DNA from: CAZWUK01 sp964636685
GTDB lineage: Bacteria; Bacillota; Clostridia; Christensenellales; CAG-138
Direction: 5' to 3'
DNA length: 24,780 nt
Assembly: GCA_964636685.1 (NCBI GenBank)
Contig: CAZWUK010000030.1
Location: forward strand, 1 to 24,780
Shown here: piece after piece, positions 1 to 6,133 of the stretch
How the letters are laid out: every line of letters begins with the position of its first letter
Numbering within the stretch: position 1 is the stretch's first letter
Notes under the pieces: model-generated
The model's input: only the letters and a program-made list of their open reading frames with translations
The model's database searches: none
What the model was told of the DNA's origin: nothing
Made by a program: the position numbers and the translations under genes

Positions 1-55
1 AGCACCTACGACTCTGACTCGTATTGTCTAGGTTCGAATCCTAGTTCCGCAGCCA
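1..55 (+). tRNA. tRNA-Gln (anticodon CUG), 3' portion
   Basis: This is the 3' part of a tRNA gene cut by the window start. The anticodon stem TACGA/TCGTA (7-11 and 19-23) closes a seven-base loop CTCTGAC whose middle three bases, 14-16, are CTG, so it reads the glutamine codon CAG. The T arm CTAGG/CCTAG (28-32 and 40-44) encloses TTCGAAT. The 3' acceptor strand is at 45-51, the discriminator base G at 52, and an encoded CCA at 53-55. The 5' acceptor strand and most of the D arm lie outside the window, so acceptor pairing cannot be checked. Confidence 0.9.
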
Positions 56-60
56 CGAAA

Positions 61-89
61 AGCGCCTAATTTAGGGGCTTTTTCTTTTT
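61..89 (+). terminator. Terminator downstream of tRNA-Gln
   Basis: AGCGCCT pairs with AGGGGCT across a short AT loop with one mismatch, and the hairpin is followed directly by a T-rich run (TTTTTCTTTTT). It starts six bases after the CCA end of the tRNA, the expected place for intrinsic termination of the tRNA transcript. Confidence 0.7.
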
Positions 90-117
90 ACATCATGGCG
101 ATAACAAAAAAAGCTGA

Positions 118-612
118 GGTCGTGGGGAATACTCGAAACGACACGGTCGAACTCGGACATCCCTGTTCTCAGCTTTCAATATCAGTCTACCTGCTCCGAT
201 TTCCAAAGTCAATCTCATAGATACGGACTTTTTGAAGTATATTCCGGATGGATTTCCGGCTGTATAGCAAATAACCGCAAAAAAGAAGGCGATTGAAAAA
301 GCTGCCGTAAAATACGGAGCTGAAGGTGCTGAAGACAGCCACATTGAGCAAAGAAAAGTTGCTTCATAAAATGTCATCGACCAATACCGCGCTGTAAAAG
401 GTAGCGCAGTCCTACGGATGCAGCTGCATTCCGCAAAGAATATCTGTACGGCGGTTGGAAATTCGTTGTGCAGCGATCGCGCTGTAATATCGGATATGCT
501 TGCTTTTGTGCTGTAAAGAAATTACTATTGGGATATCGCATCGTATGATAACTATGAGATAGACGATCGGAGCAAGGGTTTGATATTGTTTTCTGATTCA
601 GATCAGAAGGAT
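118..612 (+). pseudogene. Decayed coding remnant of unknown family
   Basis: No intact gene is visible between the tRNA terminator and position 673. One plus-strand frame reads from about 118 to a stop at 610-612, interrupted by only three stop codons (near 263, 367 and 508). It gives protein-like stretches such as SKVNLIDTDFLKYIPDGF and KKKAIEKAAVKYGAEGAED. The stretch is poorer in GC than the flanking genes, and no ribosome binding site or intact start was found. The placement directly behind a tRNA gene is where integrated elements often leave remnants, but I recognise neither an integrase nor an attachment repeat. The decayed-gene reading is an inference, and the stretch may simply be non-coding. 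Confidence 0.3.
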
Positions 613-672
613 TGATTCAACAATAACAGATTTGATGGGCGGAATAGCTTTGCCGACAGAAAGGACAAAAAG

Positions 673-1824
673 ATGAAGTACAGAGAACTTGGGACAACCG
701 GGTTGCAGGTCAGTGAGATCGGTCTGGGCGCCGAGTGGCTGGAACGCCACAATGCCGACGAAGTGCTGGCCGTTGTGAAGACGTGCGAGGAACAGGGCGT
801 CAATATTCTCGATTGCTGGATGTCTGAACCGAATGTGCGCTCCAATATCGGCGCCGCACTGAAGGGAAATCGAGACAAATGGATCATTCAGGGGCATATT
901 GGCGCTACTTGGCAAAACGGACAATACGTGCGCACCCGCGATTTGGCGCAGGTAAAGCCCGCTTTTGAGGATCTGCTCACACGCCTGCAAACGGATTATA
1001 TCGATCTGGGTATGATTCATTTTGTGGACGAGGTTGCGGAGTTTGAGCGTATTCTCTCCAGCGACTACATCAAATATGTGCACGCTCTGAAGCGGGATGG
1101 CGTAATTCGTCATATCGGCATGAGCAGCCACAATCCGGTTGTCGCAAAAATGGCCGCCGAGAGCGGAGAAATTGAAATGCTGCTGTTCAGTATCAATCCG
1201 GCTTTTGATCTGCTGCCCGCCAGCGAAGACATCAACCAGTATTTTGTCGAACGGTATACCGACGGTTTGAATGGCATAGCGCCCGAGCGAGAAGCGCTGT
1301 ATCGCATTTGTGAGCAGCGTGGCGTTGGCATCACGGTAATGAAAGGATATGCCGGAGGGAGACTGTTCGACGCCCGTACATCGCCGTTTGGCGTTGCGCT
1401 GACTCCGGTACAATGCCTGCACTATGCGCTGACGCGTCCGGCGGTAGCAAGCGTTCTGGTTGGCTATGATACGCCTGCGCACGTTCTCGAGGCAATTGCC
1501 TATGAAACAGCCGACCAAGCGCAGCGCGACTATGCCAGCGTGCTTGCCAGCGCGCCGCAGCACGCCTACGGCAATGGGCAGTGCACCTATTGCGGTCACT
1601 GTGCGCCCTGCCCAGCGGGCATTGACATTGCCATGGTCAATAAACTGTACGATTTGGCGGTAATGCACACGGATATCCCTGCTACGGTGCGGGCGCATTA
1701 TGCGGCGCTGCGCTGTAATGCGGCAGACTGCATCGGATGTAAAGGCTGTGAAAGCCGATGCCCGTTTAAAGTCCCGGTTGTAGAGCGCATGAAACAGGCA
1801 AACAGCATCTTTGCATGTGAATAG
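673..1824 (+). CDS. Aldo/keto reductase-like protein with C-terminal 4Fe-4S ferredoxin domain
   Basis: The 383-residue product opens with the aldo/keto reductase start MKYRELGTTGLQVSEIGLG and keeps the TIM-barrel landmarks LLTRLQTDYIDLGMIH (H116) and GVIRHIGMSSHNP. The last ~80 residues hold two cysteine clusters, CTYCGHCAPCP and CIGCKGCESRCP, typical of paired 4Fe-4S clusters. This is the cytoplasmic ferredoxin-fused AKR family common in anaerobic Firmicutes, whose physiological substrate is generally unknown. Aspartate D47 and histidine H116 of the AKR catalytic tetrad are in place. The usual tyrosine five residues after the Asp is E52, and the usual lysine is H75, so classical NADPH-dependent carbonyl reduction is doubtful. 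The ATG follows an AGAAAGGA sequence at 659-666. The gene appears monocistronic, with a terminator 45 bases downstream. Confidence 0.9.
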   Translation: MKYRELGTTGLQVSEIGLGAEWLERHNADEVLAVVKTCEEQGVNILDCWMSEPNVRSNIGAALKGNRDKWIIQGHIGATWQNGQYVRTRDLAQVKPAFEDLLTRLQTDYIDLGMIHFVDEVAEFERILSSDYIKYVHALKRDGVIRHIGMSSHNPVVAKMAAESGEIEMLLFSINPAFDLLPASEDINQYFVERYTDGLNGIAPEREALYRICEQRGVGITVMKGYAGGRLFDARTSPFGVALTPVQCLHYALTRPAVASVLVGYDTPAHVLEAIAYETADQAQRDYASVLASAPQHAYGNGQCTYCGHCAPCPAGIDIAMVNKLYDLAVMHTDIPATVRAHYAALRCNAADCIGCKGCESRCPFKVPVVERMKQANSIFACE

Positions 1825-1868
1825 CATCATTTGCGGGAGAGAAACAATGCCCTAGGCAGGCGACCACC

Positions 1869-1901
1869 AAAAAAGCCCCGAATTCCATCAGGGCTTTTTT
1901 T
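1869..1901 (+). terminator. Intrinsic terminator after the aldo/keto reductase gene
   Basis: AAAAAAGCCC (1869-1878) pairs perfectly with GGGCTTTTTT (1891-1900) across a 12-base loop and is followed by T. The A-run and T-run on either side make it usable from both strands, so it could also stop transcription arriving from the right. Confidence 0.85.
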
Positions 1902-1999
1902 GATAAACCGTCCGCTCTTTCAGAGCCGTTTATCTATGCTTCGCGTCCGATATTGTGTTGGAGGGAAATGCGTCGAATAGACAGCAGGGCTGTTTTTTT
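1902..1999. other. Two further hairpins between the aldo/keto reductase gene and the relic region
   Basis: GATAAAC (1902-1908) pairs with GTTTATC (1928-1934) around an inner stem GCTCT/AGAGC. A short ACAGC-AGG-GCTGT hairpin (1981-1993) is followed by seven Ts (1993-1999) and looks like a small plus-strand terminator. No credible gene ends in front of it. A weak 14-codon reading frame at about 1936 is not supported as a gene. Confidence 0.4.
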
Positions 2000-2023
2000 G
2001 GAACTGTGCGCGCCTGAACGGTA

Positions 2024-2239
2024 TTATTCCAAACTGCCGTTGACCACTGCGATAACGCGATCGATGTCTGCATCTGACAGCCACAGATGCAACGGAAGCG
2101 TTATCAAGTGTTGGCTCACCTCATGCGCGTACGGACAGGTACCTTGTGCGTAGCGATACATGGAATACTCCGTGTTGTCTCTGTAATGCACGCCGCCGTA
2201 AATGTCGTGCTGCTTGCACAGTACGATTAGAGCGTGTTT
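2024..2239 (-). pseudogene. C-terminal remnant of a DegT/DnrJ/EryC1/StrS-type aminotransferase
   Basis: On the minus strand a frame ending in TAA at 2024-2026 reads about 70 residues. It includes KQHDIYGGVHY, then CPYAHEVSQHLITLPLHLWL and SDADIDRVIAVV. This is the characteristic end of PLP-dependent sugar aminotransferases of the DegT/DnrJ/EryC1/StrS family, which typically ends with a GVHY segment, a CP-AE segment, SLPLHP and a D-DVD-V helix. Intact members have about 370-400 residues, so only the last fifth is present. A TAG at 2240-2242 closes the frame on its N-terminal side, exactly where a palindromic element begins. There is no start codon or RBS, so the fragment should be non-functional. 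Such enzymes normally serve surface polysaccharide or modified-sugar pathways. Confidence 0.7.
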
Positions 2240-2345
2240 CTAAAATCACGCAAGTGCAAACGCCATCGACTTGCATATTTTCGTCAAAAAACCTCGCCCT
2301 GGCACCACTAAGCCTACGCTTTTTGCTTCAATCTGCAAGCCGATG
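2231..2345. repeat. Palindromic intergenic element between two gene stumps
   Basis: The segment contains nested inverted repeats. GCGTG (2232-2236) pairs with CACGC (2247-2251), and CATCGACTTGCA (2264-2275) pairs with TGCAAGCCGATG (2334-2345) with one mismatch. The interior CAAAAAACCTCG and CCTACGCTTTTTG are partly complementary. The whole could fold as a cruciform or long hairpin. Its left end coincides with the break in the aminotransferase relic and its right end with the first recognisable codon of the acetyltransferase relic. It has no coding capacity. It weakly resembles the core of the repeats near 8.1 and 15.3 kb (CAAAA, CCTCG, GCCT, CG and TTTTTG in the same order), but I would not call them the same family from this alone. 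Confidence 0.5.
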
Positions 2346-2468
2346 CTGTATCTTTTAACAGATCATACTTCTTTTTACGAACGGTATGGCTGGCGCTTTC
2401 TCTGTCTGGCGCAGGGCGAGGGTGAGCCGGAGCCCAGCAGAGTTTATATTCACAGCGGATGCGAGTAG
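2346..2468 (+). pseudogene. C-terminal remnant of a GNAT-family N-acetyltransferase
   Basis: The plus-strand frame reads LYLLTDHTSFYERYGWRFL, ending SRVYIHSGCE and TAG at 2466-2468. The segment lyL-TD---FYERYGW is the hallmark of the last strand and helix of GNAT acetyltransferases (FYERYGWE-L), the part that lies next to the acetyl-CoA site. Only about 40 of the normal ~150 residues remain. The upstream frame runs into the palindromic element and lacks the acetyl-CoA pyrophosphate loop (Q/RxxGxG/A). A good terminator follows about 80 bases later. The stump is probably non-functional, and the original substrate cannot be inferred. Confidence 0.7.
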
Positions 2469-2545
2469 CGTACGCAAGACGCCCGGTGTATATCGCAAAA
2501 TCCACCCCAGAGAATCGCGCTGCGTGGAGAACGCTTTCAGCCCCC

Positions 2546-2607
2546 AAAGAAGAAAAGCCGCCTGTGCTTTTCTTTTTTTTAACCGCGCGTTTTTTGCCAT
2601 GCGCGGT
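2546..2607 (+). terminator. Terminator after the acetyltransferase relic, followed by a second hairpin
   Basis: AAGAAAAGC (2550-2558) pairs perfectly with GCTTTTCTT (2566-2574) across a seven-base loop, followed by Ts to 2580. Directly behind it, ACCGCGC (2582-2588) pairs with GCGCGGT (2601-2607). The first hairpin is a good intrinsic terminator and fits as the former end of the truncated GNAT gene. Confidence 0.75.
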
Positions 2608-2714
2608 AATAAATCGGAGGAAATCGCACAAATTGATGGACGCAGGAATGTAAATTAATGAAAATATGCAAAACGTATTGACAAATGTTGTAAACGTGAT
2701 GCAAGATACTATTA

Positions 2715-2743
2715 TTGGAATTGATACAATAAACACATATAAT
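2715..2743 (+). promoter_or_regulatory. Sigma-A-type promoter of the uptake operon
   Basis: TTGGAA (2715-2720) and TATAAT (2738-2743) are separated by 17 bases in an AT-rich stretch, which predicts a start near 2750 and a leader of about 85 bases. A second candidate -35, TTGACA (2678-2683), has only a poor -10 (CAAGAT at 18 bases). The half-palindromic TTGTAAACGTGATGCAA (2688-2704) lies between them and resembles a second LacI-type site. Confidence 0.65.
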
Positions 2744-2775
2744 TTATCAGGACTTCGACAAGGTTCACAAAAATA

Positions 2776-2791
2776 ATGTAAACGTATACAT
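2776..2791. promoter_or_regulatory. LacI-family operator
   Basis: ATGTAAACGTATACAT is a 16-base palindrome with one mismatched pair and a central CG, matching the well-known LacI/GalR-family operator pattern. It lies about 26-41 bases downstream of the predicted transcription start, where a bound repressor would block elongation. The last gene of the operon (7036-8028) encodes a LacI-family regulator, the obvious candidate to bind here. Confidence 0.65.
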
Positions 2792-2802
2792 TGCGGCAGA
2801 AA

Positions 2803-2821
2803 CCTGACGATACGCGTCAGG
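2803..2821 (+). other. Leader hairpin directly in front of the ribosome binding site
   Basis: CCTGACG (2803-2809) pairs perfectly with CGTCAGG (2815-2821) over a five-base loop. It ends two bases before the AAGAAGGA ribosome binding site (2823-2830) of the next gene. No T-run follows, so it is not a terminator. A role in 5' mRNA stability or translation tuning is an inference. Confidence 0.5.
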
Positions 2822-2834
2822 GAAGAAGGAATTT

Positions 2835-3803
2835 ATGGACGTAACGTTTCTGAATGTCGGATATGGCGAATCAATCGTAATAACGGAGAAGGGACAGTGC
2901 ATCGTCGTAGACGGCGGCAGCGCGGATCCTTCGGCATATACCGGCAGCGCGGCGATCAGCATCGGTGCGTTTCTCCGCTGGCAGCAGATATCCCGCATCG
3001 ATCTGATGATCGTAACGCATATCCATGACGATCATATTGGCGGGCTTGCGGCGTTGGCGGAGACATTCGATATCGGGAAGATTTGGATCAACCTTCCGCC
3101 GCAGACGGGGATCGCCGGACGTCTTGCACCGTATCGGGCGTCGCTGTGCGCCGATCGCAGCGGCGGCCTCTTTTTCTCGGCGCTGTTGTCTTTTGAAAAG
3201 CTTCTTACGCTGGCAGCGGAGCGCAATATTCCGGTGGAAACCATCTGCGGTGAATCCGGAACCGCCTCTTTCGGCGCTATCCGGCTGACGCCCATTGGGA
3301 TGACCCGGCAGGAGATGGAAACAGAGCAGCGAGCGTTTGAAGCAATGCTTGCCGAAAAGGATGCAGCCCGGGTGTCCGCGATGTATCGCACGCTCGATGC
3401 GCATTGCAACGCCACCAGCCTTGCGCTGCATATCAGTAGCGGGGAAAGCGCGGTTTTACTGAGCGGCGACCGCGTCAACGGTTGGGACGCTCTGGCGGAA
3501 CAGCACCGTTATCGCGCCAATGTACTGAAGCTGACGCATCACGGGCAAAGGGACGGCATTCCGGAAGCGCTGGTACGCACGGCGTCGCCGGAAGCGTTTG
3601 TGATCTGTGCCGATCAGGATCGCACCTTTGACAGCGCGCATCCGGACGTACTCCAAAAGGCGCGCGCCTATCTGCAAGGCAGATCTTTGCCGGAGCGGGT
3701 TTTTGTAACAGGTGATTTGCGGGACGAGGGTGGATTGGCCTGCGCGATACGGTTCACATTGGCAAGTCACGCGGGAATCACCGGAATCACATTGCTGCAC
3801 TGA
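2835..3803 (+). CDS. Metallo-beta-lactamase-fold hydrolase, ComEC C-terminal-like
   Basis: The 322-residue protein begins MDVTFLNVGYGESIVI, a segment seen in ComEC/Rec2-type metallo-beta-lactamase domains (normally FLDVGQGDS). It has the metal-binding motif THIHDDHIGG (H62, H64, D66, H67) and the later LKLTHHGQRDG histidine motif that completes the di-metal site. No signal peptide or transmembrane segment is visible, so unlike ComEC it should be a soluble cytoplasmic enzyme. The substrate is unknown; relatives act on phosphodiesters, lactones or phosphocholine. It is the first gene behind the LacI-type operator and lies 71 bases upstream of the transporter genes. This suggests it processes the imported compound or a signal derived from it. 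The start is supported by AAGAAGGA five bases upstream of ATG. The short 3804-3874 gap has a weak CAGC/GCTG hairpin followed by six Ts, which may attenuate read-through. Confidence 0.85.
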   Translation: MDVTFLNVGYGESIVITEKGQCIVVDGGSADPSAYTGSAAISIGAFLRWQQISRIDLMIVTHIHDDHIGGLAALAETFDIGKIWINLPPQTGIAGRLAPYRASLCADRSGGLFFSALLSFEKLLTLAAERNIPVETICGESGTASFGAIRLTPIGMTRQEMETEQRAFEAMLAEKDAARVSAMYRTLDAHCNATSLALHISSGESAVLLSGDRVNGWDALAEQHRYRANVLKLTHHGQRDGIPEALVRTASPEAFVICADQDRTFDSAHPDVLQKARAYLQGRSLPERVFVTGDLRDEGGLACAIRFTLASHAGITGITLLH

Positions 3804-3874
3804 CAAAAGAGAATTTTTACGGATCGAACAGCCGCGTCTGCTGCTTTTTTCAAACATCAGGAGGGATCGAACAT

Positions 3875-4711
3875 ATGAAATCATCGAAAACGAGCCGGAT
3901 CGTGCGCGGAGCCATCGTGATACTGCTGCTTGCGTGGACGTTGTTTCCTATATATTGGATGCTGTCGCTGTCGATTCGCAGCGGCGGGGAATTATCCTCT
4001 GCGCTGTCCTTCTTTCCAAAGTCATTTTCGCTGGAGCATTTTAACGATCTGTTTCAGAATCGGGATTTCGGAACCGCAATTAAAAACAGCATGATCGTGA
4101 CCGGCTGTTCGTTGACATTGTCTCTGCTGTTCGGTCTGTGCTGCGCCTACATATTGGCACGCGCGCGGTTTCGCTATCGCATGAAGGGCGCGATGCTCTT
4201 CTGGGTGCTGCTCATCCGCGTGCTGCCGCCGATTGCGTTTGCGCTGCCGCTTTACATCATGATGAATCAATTGGGGTGGCTTTCCACAAAAATACCGATC
4301 ATACTCGCGCACATGCTGATTAACATTCCATTTATCGTATGGTTCATGATTACGTTCTTTGAAAATCTGCCCGAAGAGGTCGAGGAGAGCGCTACGGTGG
4401 ATGGGGCAAACGAGCATCAGCTATTCACGCAGATCGTGCTTCCGCAGGTTGTCCCCGGGATTGCGGCGGTTGGGATCCTTTCGTTTATGACGAGCTGGAA
4501 CGAATACCTGTACGGCGTTATCTTTGTCAACAGTCCTTCACAGTTTACAATCCCGCTGACACTGGCGACGCTCAACAGCGAACAGGAGCTGGCGCAGTGG
4601 GGCAATATCGCCGCGGGCGGCGTACTGTCGTTGATCCCGATCGCGCTGTTTGTCATCTTCGCACAGAATTTCCTCATCGCTGGACTTTCCAGCGGTGCGG
4701 TAAAAGAATAG
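3875..4711 (+). CDS. ABC transporter permease, MalG type (carbohydrate uptake family)
   Basis: The 278-residue integral membrane protein has about six hydrophobic segments and the cytoplasmic EAA loop in the form EEVEESATVDGANEHQLF ... VLPQVVPG, which docks the ATPase. The N-terminal segment starting VILLLAWTLFPIYWMLSLS and the ending NFLIAGLSSGAVKE (normally F..GLT.GAVKG) are typical of the MalG/LacG/UgpE branch. It should pair with the MalF-type permease encoded at 6134-7009 to form the channel. ATG is preceded by AGGAGGG nine bases upstream. In most sugar ABC operons the order is binding protein, MalF, MalG; here MalG comes first. Substrate cannot be read from the permease. Confidence 0.92.
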   Translation: MKSSKTSRIVRGAIVILLLAWTLFPIYWMLSLSIRSGGELSSALSFFPKSFSLEHFNDLFQNRDFGTAIKNSMIVTGCSLTLSLLFGLCCAYILARARFRYRMKGAMLFWVLLIRVLPPIAFALPLYIMMNQLGWLSTKIPIILAHMLINIPFIVWFMITFFENLPEEVEESATVDGANEHQLFTQIVLPQVVPGIAAVGILSFMTSWNEYLYGVIFVNSPSQFTIPLTLATLNSEQELAQWGNIAAGGVLSLIPIALFVIFAQNFLIAGLSSGAVKE

Positions 4712-4762
4712 AGCGTTTACGCGAATGCTCTACATAACAAAAAAGGAGAAAGGTGAATCAAA

Positions 4763-6046
4763 ATGAAAAGAAAAGTTGCTCTGATTCTTGCATTGCTCTT
4801 TGTGGTTGCTTCCGTATTTGGCTGCACCAAGACGGAACCCACGCCCGCGCCCGAAACGACGGAAGCTCCTGTGGTGGAAGCCACGACGGAACCTGAGGTT
4901 CCCGCGGAACCGACGAAGCTGGTCATCGCAGCGCGCGGCGGCTCCCATGTGGACGTCATCAATGCTGTCAAGGCGCAGTTTGAGGCGGATAACAATTGCA
5001 CCATCGAGGTTCTTGGACTGGAGGCCGCCGACCTGAAGCAGAAGGTATCTCTGGATTCTACCAATGCAAAGGGCTCCTATGACCTGATGATGATCGACGA
5101 TCCCTGGATGCCCGAGCTTGTAGAAGCCGGCATGCTGCTGGATCTGACCGCAGAAGGCCATACCGATGATTCGGATTTTGTGACCGCATCCCTGAAGATT
5201 GGCAAAGATCCCTACGGTGAAGGCGACACCTACGCGCTGCCGTTTGCCGGCAATGTAACGCTGCTGTTCTATAACCAGGATGTGCTGGATTCTGTCGGCG
5301 CAACCGTGCCGGACAACTGGGAAGATGTGCTTGCAGTGGCAAAGCAGGTCAAGGCAGCCGGTAAAGTCGGTTATGTCCTGCGCGGCCAGCAGGGCAACCC
5401 CATCGTGGGAGACTATCTGCCGCTGCTTTGGGCATACGGTGGAGATATCTTCGATGCAGACTGGAACGTACTGGTGGATTCGCAGGAAGCAAAGGACGCG
5501 CTTGCGATGTATATGCAGCTGCTGGAGAACGGCGCGAACTATGAAAAGAACGACATCGTCGCCGCTGTTTCCGATGGCAACGCGGCAATGAGCCTTGGCT
5601 GGCCGAGCTGGTATATCAGCAACGGCGCATCCGCGGCAGGCTATGCCCGCATTCCCGGCAAGATCTCCGCTGCTTCGGAAGACCGTGCTACCGGCGTGAT
5701 CGGCAACTGGATGATGGCAGTGACCGCCAATTCGCAGAACAAAGAGCTTGCCATGAAGCTTCTGGTGTACCTGACCTCTGCTGAGACGCAGAAGGCCGCC
5801 GCGGACAACGGCGCCGTCCCGACCCGTACCAGCGTGTTTACGGACGCTGAGCTCTCTGCAAAATATCCCTACTACGCAACGCTTTTGACCGCGACGGAGC
5901 AATCCCGCGTCCGTCCGAGAACGCCGTTGTGGAGTGACATTGAAAATGCTTATGGCATTGAACTGTCCAACGCAATTTCCGGAACCAAGACCATCGATCA
6001 GGCTCTTGCCGACGCCAAGACGGCAATTGAGGATTTGATGAAATAA
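4763..6046 (+). CDS. Extracellular solute-binding lipoprotein of a carbohydrate-type ABC transporter
   Basis: The 427-residue product has a lipoprotein signal peptide: MKRK, a hydrophobic core, and the lipobox SVFGC with the lipidated cysteine at residue 21. A Thr/Pro/Glu-rich linker follows to about residue 52, and then a family 1 extracellular solute-binding domain (LVIAARGGSHVDVINAVKAQ, DLMMIDDPWMPELVEAG, YALPFAGNVTLLFYNQDVL). It should be anchored on the outer face of the membrane and deliver ligand to the two permeases. Family 1 proteins mostly bind oligosaccharides, sugars or polyols; the exact ligand is not predictable here. AAGGAG lies 15-20 bases and GGTG about 9 bases before the ATG. 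A small TAGAGC/GCTCTA inverted repeat (4709-4732) separates it from the upstream permease. Confidence 0.93.
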   Translation: MKRKVALILALLFVVASVFGCTKTEPTPAPETTEAPVVEATTEPEVPAEPTKLVIAARGGSHVDVINAVKAQFEADNNCTIEVLGLEAADLKQKVSLDSTNAKGSYDLMMIDDPWMPELVEAGMLLDLTAEGHTDDSDFVTASLKIGKDPYGEGDTYALPFAGNVTLLFYNQDVLDSVGATVPDNWEDVLAVAKQVKAAGKVGYVLRGQQGNPIVGDYLPLLWAYGGDIFDADWNVLVDSQEAKDALAMYMQLLENGANYEKNDIVAAVSDGNAAMSLGWPSWYISNGASAAGYARIPGKISAASEDRATGVIGNWMMAVTANSQNKELAMKLLVYLTSAETQKAAADNGAVPTRTSVFTDAELSAKYPYYATLLTATEQSRVRPRTPLWSDIENAYGIELSNAISGTKTIDQALADAKTAIEDLMK

Positions 6047-6066
6047 GGATTTTTCTCCTCCTAAGC

Positions 6067-6102
6067 GATTCCCGCTGCCGTAGCGAGGCGGCAGCGGGAA
6101 TC
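6067..6102 (+). other. Perfect intercistronic hairpin between binding-protein and permease genes
   Basis: GATTCCCGCTGCCG (6067-6080) pairs over all 14 bases with CGGCAGCGGGAATC (6089-6102) across the loop TAGCGAGG. No T-run follows, so it should not terminate efficiently. Stable hairpins at this place are known in sugar ABC operons (for example behind malE), where they protect the upstream message and raise binding-protein levels over permease levels. That role here is inferred. Confidence 0.8.
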
Positions 6103-6133
6103 CAAAAGATTGATCGGAACGAGGTGGCAAGGA

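Noticed and set aside
598..1830. Long minus-strand open frame of about 410 codons opposite the aldo/keto reductase gene
   Set aside because: It is the antisense shadow of a clear coding gene, with no family motifs and no ribosome binding site.
4730..6130. Minus-strand open frame of about 466 codons opposite the binding-protein gene
   Set aside because: It is a mirror of the high-GC third positions of the real gene; its His/Arg/Cys-rich composition is typical of antisense frames.
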